From Acinetobacter sp. Marseille-Q1618 (lineage in GTDB: Bacteria > Pseudomonadota > Gammaproteobacteria > Pseudomonadales > Moraxellaceae), in assembly GCF_902809855.1 (NCBI RefSeq), contig NZ_CADDWJ010000001.1, positions 558,001 to 622,000 of the forward strand: DNA of 64,000 bases. The letters run 5' to 3'. This document shows positions 10,031 through 19,439 of the stretch, piece by piece; the stretch's first letter is position 1; each line of letters starts with the position of its first letter. The position numbers and the translations under genes are program-made. Below the pieces are notes generated by a model. It saw nothing but the letters and a program-made list of their open reading frames with translations. It was not told where the DNA came from and searched no databases.

Positions 10031-11616
10031 GATTGAGCCTCCCCAACAGCTTGGTTTTTAGCTTCTAATTTTTCAAAATGATATTTACCTGTATGCAAAG
10101 AACTTGGTCCTAAGCGAGCAAATTTAATCATTAAGTACATTTCAATGATGAGAAGTACCGTATAGAACGCTGCAAGGGCAATGATTGAACCCCAAACATC
10201 ACCAGTACTTAAGCTAGATGTAGATAAATGAGTAGGAAGTACTTCACCAATTGTCCATGGTTGACGACCAACCTCTGCTACATACCAACCTGTTTGTGCT
10301 GCAATCCAAGGTAAAGGAAGTGAGAACAACGCAAATTTCAATAACCAAGGTTTGCTTTCAGCATTACGTTTTAGAACAGCTAAAGTAGCAAGTGCAAATA
10401 ACAACAACATCAAGAAGCCAGCAGCAACCATTGCACGGAATGACCAGAATAAACTTGGTACATGTGGAATAGTGTCTTTTGCAGCAGCTTTGATTTGATC
10501 ATCTGTCGCATCTACAACATTTGTAGTGTATTTCTTAAGAAGTAAGCCATAGCCTAAGTCTTTTTGAGTTTGTTCAAATGCTGCTTTTAGTTCAGCAGAA
10601 GTATCACCTGCACGTAATTTTTCTAGTTGATCATAAGCGACCATACCATTACGGATACGTGCTTCATGTTGAACCATTAAGTCCTTGATACCAGTTACTT
10701 CTTTATCAATAGAACGTGTTGCAATGATTCCCATAACATAAGGAATTTTAATTGCATAATCGGTACGTTGTTCTTCTTGATTTGGAATACCAAACAGCGT
10801 GAATGATGCAGGTGCTGGATGAGTATCCCATTCTGCTTCAATTGCAGCGAGTTTAGTTTTTTGTACGTCACCGATCTCATAACCAGATTCATCACCGAGT
10901 ACGATCACAGAAAGCGTAGACGCTAAACCGAAGATCGCTGCAATCGCAAATGAGCGACGCGCAAAAGGTAAGTCTTGTTTTTTCAAAAGGTAATAACTTG
11001 AAATCGCAATAACGAAAATAGCGCCTGTAACATAACCTGCAGAAACAGTATGAACAAATTTTACTTGCGCTACAGGGTTGAAAATCAACGCACCGAAATC
11101 AACAAGTTCCATACGCATTGTTTCGTAGTTAAATGCCGAACCTACAGGGTTTTGCATCCAACCATTCGCAACAAGAATCCAAAGTGCTGACATGTTTGAG
11201 CCAATAGCTACAAGCCATGTAACCACCAAGTGTTGCACTTTAGATAAACGATCCCAGCCGAAAAAGAATAAACCAATAAAAGTCGACTCAAGGAAGAAAG
11301 CCATTAATCCTTCAATAGCAAGTGGAGCACCGAAAATATCACCCACGTAATGTGAGTAATACGCCCAGTTTGTACCAAACTGGAATTCCATGGTTAAACC
11401 AGTAGTAACCCCTAAAGCGAAGTTAATACCAAAGAGTTTTCCCCAGAACTTAGTCATATCTTTATAAATTTCTTTACCAGAAATCACATACGTGGTTTCC
11501 ATAATGGCAAGAATAAAAGCCAAGCCCAGAGTTAAAGGTACAAAAATAAAGTGATACATTGCGGTCATTGCAAATTGGAACCGCGAAAGATCGACCACGC
11601 TTTCAGCAATCATCAA
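10027..11616 (-). CDS. cydA: Cytochrome bd ubiquinol oxidase subunit I
   Basis: A 529-residue catalytic subunit carrying the b558, b595 and d haems and the quinol site. Seen: the N-terminal [18 protein letters not shown] with the haem His near residue 22, [15 protein letters not shown] with the second haem His near residue 190, and the diagnostic [14 protein letters not shown] after the Q-loop. Length (~530) indicates the long Q-loop (E. coli-like) type rather than cyanide-insensitive CioA. It overlaps cydB by 4 bp and the small upstream gene cydP by 4 bp, so the five-gene operon is tightly coupled. Expression probably rises at low oxygen; see the region at 11805-12194. Confidence 0.97.
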   Translation of the reverse strand: MMIAESVVDLSRFQFAMTAMYHFIFVPLTLGLAFILAIMETTYVISGKEIYKDMTKFWGKLFGINFALGVTTGLTMEFQFGTNWAYYSHYVGDIFGAPLAIEGLMAFFLESTFIGLFFFGWDRLSKVQHLVVTWLVAIGSNMSALWILVANGWMQNPVGSAFNYETMRMELVDFGALIFNPVAQVKFVHTVSAGYVTGAIFVIAISSYYLLKKQDLPFARRSFAIAAIFGLASTLSVIVLGDESGYEIGDVQKTKLAAIEAEWDTHPAPASFTLFGIPNQEEQRTDYAIKIPYVMGIIATRSIDKEVTGIKDLMVQHEARIRNGMVAYDQLEKLRAGDTSAELKAAFEQTQKDLGYGLLLKKYTTNVVDATDDQIKAAAKDTIPHVPSLFWSFRAMVAAGFLMLLLFALATLAVLKRNAESKPWLLKFALFSLPLPWIAAQTGWYVAEVGRQPWTIGEVLPTHLSTSSLSTGDVWGSIIALAAFYTVLLIIEMYLMIKFARLGPSSLHTGKYHFEKLEAKNQAVGEAQS

Positions 11617-11804
11617 CGTGTCTCCTTGGTTTGGGAAGGATTGCCAGCAATACGCTCAGCAACTTGATTGTCAAAATTTTTAGGTATTGTCGGTGCGTCA
11701 AACCAGATATGTTTGATCACAAGTAAGAGCGCGATCTTAATTATTAAAATGATCGTAATTTCTCTTACCAGACGACGATTTATATCAGTACGTTTAAAGC
11801 TCAT
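11613..11804 (-). CDS. cydP: Putative bd oxidase small subunit CydP
   Basis: A 63-residue protein with one predicted transmembrane helix (about residues 16-35, [18 protein letters not shown]), a basic N-terminus and a polar C-terminal tail. It is the first gene of the cyd operon and its stop overlaps the cydA start by 4 bp. Its size, topology and position match the small proteins annotated as cytochrome oxidase putative small subunit CydP in Acinetobacter and related bacteria. A direct role in the oxidase is inferred from this linkage. It is distinct from CydX, which is also present in the operon. Confidence 0.72.
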   Translation of the reverse strand: MSFKRTDINRRLVREITIILIIKIALLLVIKHIWFDAPTIPKNFDNQVAERIAGNPSQTKETR

Positions 11805-12194
11805 AACAAAGCCTATATTTAAACTCTATTTATATTATTAAACAAAATACAACATAAAATAAATAGATAAAACAATTAAAATATAAATATATTATTAAAT
11901 TTTTATTAAACAATGACTTAGTGTTGGTGTAATTAAAAAATAAACTAAAAAATAAAGTTGATTAAAATACTTATGATTATGCTTTTTAAATCAGACTAAA
12001 ATGGTATAAATTATTGCTTTTAATCCGACAAAAATAGTATGAATTAAAATAAACTAACGATTTATTATGGAATTATAGGAAAATAAATGCAACAAATTTG
12101 ATTTAAAATTGATCAAATTGACTCAACTAAAGTGATGGAAATGTACAAGTTGATTGAAATTATATGTATCTTTGATGTGATCAATATTGTTATC
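11805..12194. promoter_or_regulatory. Promoter region of the cyd operon with FNR-like half sites
   Basis: A very AT-rich 390-bp gap upstream of cydP. It holds no ORF I can support. Several TTGAT/ATCAA half sites occur: TTGAT at 12098-12102 with ATCAA at 12112-12116, the palindrome TTGATCAA at 12109-12116, and TTGATGTGATCAA at 12172-12184. FNR/ANR boxes are TTGAT-N4-ATCAA; the last site has a spacer of 3, so none is canonical. An oxygen-responsive promoter is plausible for a bd oxidase, but these sites are candidates only. Confidence 0.3.
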
Positions 12195-12803
12195 TTACTC
12201 TAAGCTAAATAAGTCATTGGGTTTTGAAATTTTTTTAGCAATGTAATGTGATTTACGAAAGCGAATTAGAATAATTTGGGATTGAAATTCTAACTCACCA
12301 AATTCAGGTTCAACTTGAACATAATGTAACTGACCAAATTCATCTCGTACACGTGCTTGAGCAGAAAATCCAGGTCGAGCATTGCCACTAGACACTGTTG
12401 CTAAACGACCTAATAAGTTTACTGTAGTGGGCGTGAATTTAGGTTTAATCACTTGGTCTAAGCAGTGAATCATAAATACTGTAAAGAAAATCGCAATCAC
12501 AGAAGCAGGTAGGATCACGTAATACCAAGGAAAAAATTGTTCTTGGCTTGCAAAAATACACAGTTGTAGAAAATACCCTGCGAAACTAAAATTAATTAAT
12601 AAAAAAACAAAAATTAGTACACGCGCAAATTTCACTTGCAAGAGAGGTGCGTGTGAGAGCCAGTCGGGAGAGATGCGTTTCAGAAAGGTACTCGGTCTTA
12701 GACCGATATAGTAACCTACTGTTTCAGCCATGCTTAATAAAATTAATGCTAAGACACTTAAATGAAAGGGCATTAGATCGTATTCTAAAAAAAATTCAAG
12801 CAT
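12195..12803 (-). CDS. YqiJ-like membrane protein with OB-fold C-terminus (DUF1449 type)
   Basis: A 202-residue protein with three to four transmembrane helices in the first ~125 residues and a soluble C-terminal domain (about residues 128-195: TVNLLGRLATVSSGNARPG ... FGELEFQSQIILIRFR) that looks like the small OB-fold seen in YqiJ/DUF1449 proteins. In E. coli and others this family is encoded beside a flotillin (YqiK); no flotillin is adjacent here. The next gene on the strand, a Rieske protein, ends 20 bp upstream of this start, so the two are probably co-transcribed. Function unknown. Confidence 0.65.
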   Translation of the reverse strand: MLEFFLEYDLMPFHLSVLALILLSMAETVGYYIGLRPSTFLKRISPDWLSHAPLLQVKFARVLIFVFLLINFSFAGYFLQLCIFASQEQFFPWYYVILPASVIAIFFTVFMIHCLDQVIKPKFTPTTVNLLGRLATVSSGNARPGFSAQARVRDEFGQLHYVQVEPEFGELEFQSQIILIRFRKSHYIAKKISKPNDLFSLE

Positions 12804-12822
12804 GGCTGTTCCTGAGAGGAAA

Positions 12823-13152
12823 TCATTCTTCTATGATGTAAATACCACCATCAGAATGTACTTTGATATTTACTTTTTCAAGTGTATCACCCAAACATGG
12901 TCCAGAAATACATTCACCTGTTTCAACATCAAACAAAGCGCCATGTGTTGAACATTGAATATACTCACCATCTTGGTCTAAAAACTGATTTTCTAGAAAT
13001 TCGAGTTCAGTTTGTAAGTGTGGACAAACGTTTTGGTACGCATAAAAAACACCATCTCGTTGGGTGATAAAAATTGTATCACCTGTCATGGTATCAAAAG
13101 CGCGCGCTTCACGTTCTGGAATTTCTTCCATCATGGCAATTTTTTCAGACAT
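12823..13152 (-). CDS. Rieske [2Fe-2S] domain protein
   Basis: A 109-residue single-domain Rieske protein of the NirD/dioxygenase-ferredoxin type. The cluster ligands are visible: Cys43-Pro-His45 in NVCPHLQ and Cys67-x2-His70 in QCSTHGALFD, with the closing GECISGPC loop. No membrane anchor, so it is probably a cytoplasmic electron carrier. I take the ATG at 13152 (MSEKIAMM); a GTG at 13161 would overlap the kinase gene and sits too close to the AGGAA. It follows the kinase stop by 1 bp, suggesting coupling. No oxygenase partner is in the window, so the redox partner is unknown. Confidence 0.9.
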   Translation of the reverse strand: MSEKIAMMEEIPEREARAFDTMTGDTIFITQRDGVFYAYQNVCPHLQTELEFLENQFLDQDGEYIQCSTHGALFDVETGECISGPCLGDTLEKVNIKVHSDGGIYIIEE

Positions 13153-13153
13153 T

Positions 13154-14170
13154 TTAGGCACATTCCTTTTTAAAGCTTTCTAACAAATTTGCGTAATCTG
13201 CAATAGCTAAACGAGGGCCAAACTGAGCAACCACTTCGCTAGAAATGAGGATCGCCAGTTGAGCAGCAGTTTGTAATGATTCACCTGCATTTAAAGCATA
13301 TAAGAATGCACCTGCAAAAGCATCGCCAGCACCATTAGCATCTACAGCAATAACTTTACGACCTTGTACATGGAATTGTTGCGCTTGATTGGAAACTACA
13401 GCACCATTCGCACTCATTGTAATGACAACTTCATTACTTAGTAATTTTAATTTTGCCAATGCTGCATCTACTGAGTCAGTTTCAGTATACATCATGGCTT
13501 CTTGTTGGTTACAGAAAATGAGATCGACACCATCATCAATCAGTTCATCTAAACCTGTACGTGCATATTGCACCATTGCTGGATCAGATAAAGTCAGTGC
13601 GATTTTTACACCATTTTCTTTGGCGATTTGGCGTGCAATTTTTACGGCTGCACGTGCTGAATCGCTGGTGGATAAATAACCTTCGATATACAACCATTTC
13701 GCTGTTTTTAGCGGTTCAAAATTCATTTGCACATCTGATAGTTCAGCCGTGATACCTAAGTAGGTGTGCATAGTACGTTCTGAGTCTTCACTGACCAACA
13801 CCATACATGTCCCTGTCACACCTTCACTGATTGATTTTTTAGAGGTTTGAATACCTGCTTCATTTAAACCGTCAAGGTAAATTGCACCGAGTTCATCATT
13901 TCCAACGCGGCAAGCATAGAACGCTGAAGCACCCAAAGCACTAAATGCGACTGTGGTATTGGCAGCAGAGCCACCAGACGCCTGACCTTTATAATGTTGA
14001 GTTTGTTTTAAATGTGCATAAAGTTGGGCTTGCGTTTCACCATCAGTGAGTTGCATTGTGCCTTTTTGCAAATTTTCTTGCGTCAAAAATTCATCAGATA
14101 CTTTAAATTCTTGGTCAATAAGCGCATTGCCAATTGCAAAAAGATCAACAGTTGCCATGTTATTCATCAC
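13154..14170 (-). CDS. PfkB family carbohydrate/nucleoside kinase (adenosine kinase-like)
   Basis: A 338-residue ribokinase-fold enzyme. Seen: the N-terminal FAIGNALIDQEF, the Gly-rich GQASGGSAANTTVAFSALG substrate/lid motif (residues ~62-80), and the C-terminal PfkB signature DANGAGDAFAGAFLYAL with the catalytic Asp. These features and the overall sequence are closest to the adenosine kinase group of bacteria, but the substrate (adenosine, inosine or a sugar) is not fixed by sequence alone. ATGs at 14170, 14167 and 14158 are all possible starts (MMNNMATVDLF); none has a strong Shine-Dalgarno. It heads a unit with the Rieske and DUF1449-type genes. Confidence 0.85.
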   Translation of the reverse strand: MMNNMATVDLFAIGNALIDQEFKVSDEFLTQENLQKGTMQLTDGETQAQLYAHLKQTQHYKGQASGGSAANTTVAFSALGASAFYACRVGNDELGAIYLDGLNEAGIQTSKKSISEGVTGTCMVLVSEDSERTMHTYLGITAELSDVQMNFEPLKTAKWLYIEGYLSTSDSARAAVKIARQIAKENGVKIALTLSDPAMVQYARTGLDELIDDGVDLIFCNQQEAMMYTETDSVDAALAKLKLLSNEVVITMSANGAVVSNQAQQFHVQGRKVIAVDANGAGDAFAGAFLYALNAGESLQTAAQLAILISSEVVAQFGPRLAIADYANLLESFKKECA

Positions 14171-14316
14171 ATTATGCTTAAAAAACCCAAAGTTTACACC
14201 AATGCTCAGTTTTACAATAGTTTGTTGAAGAAAATTCAGCTCAAACGCTAGATTTTATCCAGTGGGCTACATTTTATGATAAAACCAACATAACTTTTAA
14301 AAATAGGTAGCTGAAT

Positions 14317-14787
14317 ATGCCCAAAATGCAGCAAGCTTTGATCGGGGTTGGCGTGATGTTGATTGATGACGCTCAACAGGTTTTATTGGGGAAAAGAATT
14401 AAACAAGATGAATCGGTGACATGGTGTTTTCCTGGTGGAAAAGTAGATGAACATGAAAGTTTTGAAGTTGCTGCTGTCAGAGAGTTATTCGAAGAAACAC
14501 AATTACAGCTTGCACCTGAGCAGGTACAGGTTTTTATGCTTATGAATGATCTACAACGAGATTATTTGAACCTGACTGTAGGTGCAGTATGTCAGCTTGA
14601 TCGTTCACAAAATATTTTAAAACAATCTATTCAGGTCACTGAGCCTGAAATATTTGAAGCTTGGCAATGGTTTGCTTTGGATCAATTGCCTGAAAATTTA
14701 TTTCCTGAAACGCAAATGATGTTGGATTATTGGTTAAAAAGACCAATTCAGACCAAGTTTAAAATTTATCCAATTTCAAGCCTTTGA
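14317..14787 (+). CDS. Nudix hydrolase
   Basis: A 156-residue Nudix protein that hydrolyses a nucleoside diphosphate linked to another moiety, substrate unknown. The Nudix box G-x5-E-x7-R-E-x2-E-E is complete at about residues 40-62 (GGKVDEHESFEV then AAVRELFEETQL), so it should be catalytically competent. It sits on the plus strand divergent from the PfkB kinase. Its start at 14317 has AGGT about 9 bases upstream; a second in-frame ATG three codons in is possible. The C-terminal QWFALDQLPENLFPET is typical of dihydroneopterin-triphosphate or CTP-type Nudix enzymes, too weak to assign. Confidence 0.88.
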   Translation: MPKMQQALIGVGVMLIDDAQQVLLGKRIKQDESVTWCFPGGKVDEHESFEVAAVRELFEETQLQLAPEQVQVFMLMNDLQRDYLNLTVGAVCQLDRSQNILKQSIQVTEPEIFEAWQWFALDQLPENLFPETQMMLDYWLKRPIQTKFKIYPISSL

Positions 14788-15047
14788 TTTTTTAAATTGA
14801 ATTTTAAAAAATAACATTGCAATCTTGAGTGCTGATTTTAATGTGATACTGTGAGAAAAACGGTTGAATCATTACAGTATTGACTCACAAAATTTTGATA
14901 CTCAATTTTTGCAGGATATTGTGTTTATAAATGATGCCGATAAATAGATAAATAAATGATCTAAAATGTTTAAGCTTTGAAAAGTTTAAGCCCCAATTAA
15001 GCTATTCAGCGAATGATAATACTTTCTTCAAGATTCAGAATATTGTC

Positions 15048-15812
15048 ATGGAAAATTTCAAATCTGAGCTCATTTCTAAAGTTCCTCAAGTCACTTTGCT
15101 GTTTTGGATCACTAAAATATTTGCCACAACATTTGGTGAAACAGCAGGTGATGCAGTTTCTATGTCTATGAATTTAGGTTACTTAGTCAGTACCTTTATT
15201 TTTGCATTTATTTTCATTGCTTTCGTATTCTTTCAAGTCAAAGCTAAAACTTATCAGCCATATTTATATTGGTTCACCATTATTGCCAGTACCACAGTAG
15301 GAACAACTTTAGCTGATTTTGTAGATCGCTCATTAGGGATTGGTTATCTTGGTGGAAGTGCCTTATTACTCAGCCTCGTACTCATTTCTTTGTATAGTTG
15401 GTATAAAATTGAAGGAACAATTTCTCCACATTCAATTAATCACCCTCGTACAGAATTGTTTTATTGGTTGACTATTACTTTTTCACAAACTTTAGGAACA
15501 GCATTAGGCGATTGGTCGTCCGATAGTGCAGGACTAGGCTATACAGGGGGGATCTTCCTGTATGTGGGGTTATTGGTGATTATTGTTGCATTGTATTTTT
15601 GGACAAAATTATCACGGACTTTGTTGTTTTGGGCAGCTTTTGTTTTGACACGTCCTTTAGGTGCAGTAGTGGGGGATTTTCTAGATAAACCGATTGATCA
15701 TGGAGGTTTGGATTTGAGTCGTTTTGCTGCATCGGCTGTATTGTTGGCTGCAATTTTAGTGTGTATTTATTTTTCGAAAAACCTCAATAAACCCCAAGCG
15801 CTACATTCTTAA
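15048..15812 (+). CDS. COG4705-type membrane protein with four internal repeats
   Basis: A 254-residue membrane protein of about eight helices, function unknown. It is built of four copies of one unit: residues 19-48 (TKIFATTFGETAGDAVS...LGY), 75-103 (TIIASTTVGTTLADFVD...IGYLGG), 139-168 (TITFSQTLGTALGDWSS...LGYTGG) and 194-223 (AFVLTRPLGAVVGDFLD...HGG). Each unit ends its first helix with G-x4-D (Asp35, 90, 155, 210) and most carry a Gly-Tyr after a short loop. This matches proteins annotated as COG4705 uncharacterised membrane-anchored proteins. Regularly spaced Gly/Asp within the membrane suggest a transporter or channel, which is inference. It stands alone, with 260 bp upstream. Confidence 0.75.
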   Translation: MENFKSELISKVPQVTLLFWITKIFATTFGETAGDAVSMSMNLGYLVSTFIFAFIFIAFVFFQVKAKTYQPYLYWFTIIASTTVGTTLADFVDRSLGIGYLGGSALLLSLVLISLYSWYKIEGTISPHSINHPRTELFYWLTITFSQTLGTALGDWSSDSAGLGYTGGIFLYVGLLVIIVALYFWTKLSRTLLFWAAFVLTRPLGAVVGDFLDKPIDHGGLDLSRFAASAVLLAAILVCIYFSKNLNKPQALHS

Positions 15813-15862
15813 TTATGGATTTTACTTATTATAATTGAGCCTTCTTTCTAAGTTGGCTCAAT

Positions 15863-16342
15863 ATGCTTAAAATCATTCCAATTACAACGTTATCCATACA
15901 ATTAGAACAATCCATTTTTCATTCGCAACAAGAAAAATTTCGTTTTTTAACACGGTTAAAATCAGAGTTTGAATCAGGCGTAAATCGGTTTGATCAGCAG
16001 GGCGAAGCTTTGTTTGCTGTGTATAAAAATAAGCAACTGATTGGGATTGCAGGGCTTAACCAGCAACCATATGATGTTAAAAATAGCCTAAGCATCAATG
16101 GATTTAACTTTTATCCTGCTGAAATTGGGCGAATCAGACGTTTTTATATCCACCCTAATTTTAGACAATGTGGTATTGCCCGAAAATTACTCACTGAAAT
16201 TAAAGATTTTGCCCAACATTATTTTAAAATTTTAACCTTATTTACAGATACAACAGATGCAGCCGCATTTTATCAAGCATGTGCTTATCATGCCTGTCAG
16301 CATCCTAAAATCAGTCATTTTAAAATTTTATCAACAGCCTGA
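15863..16342 (+). CDS. GNAT family N-acetyltransferase
   Basis: A 159-residue acetyltransferase. The acetyl-CoA binding motif is clear in IGRIRRFYIHPNFRQCGIARKLLTEI (residues ~92-117; pattern Q-x2-G-x-A), followed by TDTTDAAAFYQACAYHACQ, the motif B helix. The N-terminal third contains FRFLTRLKSEFESGVNRF, typical of a substrate-binding region of unknown specificity. It follows the COG4705-type gene by 50 bp on the same strand and may be co-transcribed with it. Substrate unknown. Confidence 0.85.
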   Translation: MLKIIPITTLSIQLEQSIFHSQQEKFRFLTRLKSEFESGVNRFDQQGEALFAVYKNKQLIGIAGLNQQPYDVKNSLSINGFNFYPAEIGRIRRFYIHPNFRQCGIARKLLTEIKDFAQHYFKILTLFTDTTDAAAFYQACAYHACQHPKISHFKILSTA

Positions 16343-16410
16343 AAAATAATTAAATTTATAATTCCAACTAAATAACTAGGGAATTTTGTAATGCTGTTAA
16401 GTTTAATAGA

Positions 16411-16439
16411 TGAATTAGATTGAATTCTGAATGTATAAT
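16411..16439 (+). promoter_or_regulatory. Candidate sigma-70 promoter for the M16C protease
   Basis: A consensus -10 box TATAAT (16434-16439) lies 17 bases after TGAATT (16411-16416), a poor -35 match. It is 40 bp upstream of the start codon at 16480. Confidence 0.4.
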
Positions 16440-16479
16440 GCCATATTAGATGTAATATTTTTTAATTTTAGGAGATCAC

Positions 16480-19419
16480 ATGACTGTAGATGTCACTGAA
16501 ACCTTAGCCCAAACTGTTCATCCTGCGTTTCAGTTGGTACGTCAACACCATGTTGAAGCTTTAGATATTTTAGTTTCAGAATATAAGCACAAAGTGACAG
16601 GTGCGGTACATTTCCATTTAGCGACAGAACATGATGAAAATGTTTTTTTAGTTGCCTTTCGTACCCAGCCGATGGACTCCAAAGGTGAAGCACATATTTT
16701 AGAACATACTGCATTATGTGGTTCTGAGAAATTTCCAGTACGTGATCCATTTTTCCTGATGATTCGCCGTTCAATGAATACATTTATGAATGCATTCACC
16801 GCAGCGGATTGGACAGCTTATCCATTTGCGACCCAAAATAAAAAAGACTTTCAAAATTTACTCGAAGTGTATATGGATGCAGCTTTTGCAGCTAACTTGA
16901 ATCCATTGGATTTCGCGCAAGAAGGTATTCGCATTGAACTTGAAAATGGCGAACCTGTGTATAAAGGCGTGGTCTTTAATGAGATGAAAGGAGCAATGAG
17001 TTCTCCTTCAGACCAGCTTTATCACCAATTGGCACATCATTTATTTCCAAAAACGACCTATCACTACAACTCAGGTGGTGATCCAAAAGATATTCCTGAT
17101 TTGACTTACGATGAGTTGGTTGCTTTCTATAAGTCGCATTACCATCCAAGTAATGCAATCTTTATGACTTTTGGTAATCAAACTGCTTTTGATTTACAAG
17201 AACAGTTTGAAAAACTGGCATTATCAAAATTTGAAAAAGGCGAAACTTTATATTCAAAACCTGAACAGCGTTTGTCTGCACCGATTACGGTACAAGAAAG
17301 CTATGCATTAGATGGAGATGATCTTAAAGATAAAACTTATCATGTGTTGTCATGGTTATTGCCTGAAGCAAGTCATATCAAAATACGTTTAGGGATGCGT
17401 TTAGTTGAAGGGATTTTATTAGAAAATTCAGCTTCGCCACTGCGTCATTATTTAGAAACCTGTGGCTATGCACAGTCGACAGGTCCATTTATGGGCTTAG
17501 ATGATTCTAATTTTGAAATGACATTTTACTGTGCGATACAAGGTTCAAATCCTGAATATGCAGAACAATTTAAAAATGGCGTGTTAAATATTTTACAACA
17601 AGCGGCAGCTAAACCTGCTGATCCTGAGATTGTGGAAGCAATTTTGCATCAAATCGAATTGCATCAACGTGAAATCAATGGTGACGGTACACCATATGGT
17701 TTGTCTTTGATTTTAAATGGATTGGGAAGTGCGATTCATCACAATGATCCTGTGCATGTATGGGATGTGGATACAGCCATTGCTGAAGTAAAAGAAGAAC
17801 TGAAAGACCCAATGTGGTTGTCAAATTTGATTCAAACTTATCTTTTAGACAATCCGCATCGTGTGCAACTAACTTTAGTGCCAGATGCTCATAAATCAGC
17901 TCAAGAAGCAGAAGATGAAAAAGCACGTTTGGCGGAAATTGGGGCGGCATTAACCGATGAGCAAAAAGCCGAAATTATTGCACAAACGGAAGCGTTAAAA
18001 ATTCGTCAAGAAACTGAAGATGATTTAAATCTATTGCCAAAAGTGGGCTTGGAAGATATCCCAGCGGATTTACACATTGTACAAGGTCAACTTCGTGAAA
18101 TTATTTCCAATCAAGTTGATACACCGTTAAATCTGTATCATGCAGGAACCAATGGGATTTATTATCAACAAGTATTGATTCAAATTCCTGATCAAATCGT
18201 AAAATCACCATATTTCAACTTATTGTCGATTTTGATGGGTGAAGTTGGTGCAGGACAATACGGTTATCTTGAGTTGCAACAACTACAAACTGCGGTGAGT
18301 GGTGGTTTAGGGATGGGCGCTTCTTTGCGTTCAAAAACCGATGATAAAGGTAAAATTACTGCTTGGTTGACATTAACCACCAAGTCTTTATCAGATAAAC
18401 TTGACGCAATTGGCTTATTAAAGTTGGCATTTGAGCAATTACGCTTCGATGAAAAAGACCGTATTTTAGAGCTATTACAGCAACGCAAAACCCGTTGGGC
18501 ATCTCGTTTGTCTGGTTCAGGACATAGTTATGCGATGCAGATTGCATCTCGTAACAGCAGTGCCTTGGCGCAGCGTGATTATCAAAATACAGGCTTAGGG
18601 GCATTAAACTGGTTGGCTGAATTAGTCACGAAGATTGAAAAAGATCCTGTTGAATTTGATACGCTGATTGAAGAATTAAAATCGATTCATCGTGGCTTAA
18701 TGCTTGCACCTAAACAATTTTTATTGGTGTGTGAAGAACATCATTCTGATCGTTTAATTGAAGAAATTCAAAATGTTTGGGATAAGTTAGAGGTAGATAG
18801 TTCACCAGTATTATTAACCCAAGTAGAACAATCATCCAGTGATGCTGATGAAGCGTGGTTGATCCAAGCCAATGTGCAATTCTGTGCATCTGCATATCCA
18901 GCAGTTGAAGTATCTCATCCTGATACTGCACCATTGATGGTTTTGGCAGCGTATTTACGCAATGGTTTCTTGCATAGTGCCATTCGTGAAAAAGGTGGCG
19001 CGTATGGTGGTGGTGCAAGTTATGATGGCAATGCTTGTGCATTCCGTTTCTATAGCTATCGTGATCCACGTTTGGCAGAAACTTTTGCAGATTTTGAAGC
19101 AAGTTTGAATTGGTTAATGACAGAAGAACAAAAGCCACATCAGCTTGAAGAAGCAATATTAGGTTTAGTTTCCAGTATGGATAAACCAGGTTCACCTGCA
19201 GGTGAGGCGATTACCGCATGTTATGCGTTGTTGCATGGGCGTACACCAGCATTTAGACGCCAAATGCGTGAGCGCTTACTCAAAGTGAGTCTAGAGGATT
19301 TGAAACGTGTTGCACAAACTTACTTAATCGGTCAAAAGCCAACAAAAGCAGTGGTCGCACCATTCGCCAAAAAAGAGGCTTTAGAACAATTAGGTTTTGA
19401 CATTAAAAAAGTAAATTAA
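16480..19419 (+). CDS. Insulinase-family M16C metalloprotease (presequence protease-like)
   Basis: A 979-residue zinc peptidase of the M16C/PreP group, expected to degrade peptides inside a clamshell chamber. The inverted zinc motif His72-x2-Glu75-His76 is in AHILEHTALCGS, with the third ligand Glu168 in VVFNEMKGAMSSP. The second, inactive half ends with the characteristic LRNGFLHSAIREKGGAYGGGA and FRFYSYRDPR, which shape the substrate pocket. Length matches PreP (~970). No signal peptide is visible, so it is likely cytoplasmic. Start ATG at 16480 follows TAGGAG by 5-6 bases. It lies 20 bp before pldA and may be co-transcribed. Confidence 0.95.
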   Translation: MTVDVTETLAQTVHPAFQLVRQHHVEALDILVSEYKHKVTGAVHFHLATEHDENVFLVAFRTQPMDSKGEAHILEHTALCGSEKFPVRDPFFLMIRRSMNTFMNAFTAADWTAYPFATQNKKDFQNLLEVYMDAAFAANLNPLDFAQEGIRIELENGEPVYKGVVFNEMKGAMSSPSDQLYHQLAHHLFPKTTYHYNSGGDPKDIPDLTYDELVAFYKSHYHPSNAIFMTFGNQTAFDLQEQFEKLALSKFEKGETLYSKPEQRLSAPITVQESYALDGDDLKDKTYHVLSWLLPEASHIKIRLGMRLVEGILLENSASPLRHYLETCGYAQSTGPFMGLDDSNFEMTFYCAIQGSNPEYAEQFKNGVLNILQQAAAKPADPEIVEAILHQIELHQREINGDGTPYGLSLILNGLGSAIHHNDPVHVWDVDTAIAEVKEELKDPMWLSNLIQTYLLDNPHRVQLTLVPDAHKSAQEAEDEKARLAEIGAALTDEQKAEIIAQTEALKIRQETEDDLNLLPKVGLEDIPADLHIVQGQLREIISNQVDTPLNLYHAGTNGIYYQQVLIQIPDQIVKSPYFNLLSILMGEVGAGQYGYLELQQLQTAVSGGLGMGASLRSKTDDKGKITAWLTLTTKSLSDKLDAIGLLKLAFEQLRFDEKDRILELLQQRKTRWASRLSGSGHSYAMQIASRNSSALAQRDYQNTGLGALNWLAELVTKIEKDPVEFDTLIEELKSIHRGLMLAPKQFLLVCEEHHSDRLIEEIQNVWDKLEVDSSPVLLTQVEQSSSDADEAWLIQANVQFCASAYPAVEVSHPDTAPLMVLAAYLRNGFLHSAIREKGGAYGGGASYDGNACAFRFYSYRDPRLAETFADFEASLNWLMTEEQKPHQLEEAILGLVSSMDKPGSPAGEAITACYALLHGRTPAFRRQMRERLLKVSLEDLKRVAQTYLIGQKPTKAVVAPFAKKEALEQLGFDIKKVN

Positions 19420-19439
19420 AATTCTTTTTGGAGAATACT

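Noticed and set aside
12172..12184. TTGATGTGATCAA as a true FNR box
   Set aside because: The spacer is 3 instead of 4 bases, so it is kept only as a candidate site in the cyd promoter region.
18710..19195. 161-codon minus-strand frame inside the M16C protease
   Set aside because: Shadow of a well-supported gene; composition (His/Leu-rich) reflects antisense codons.
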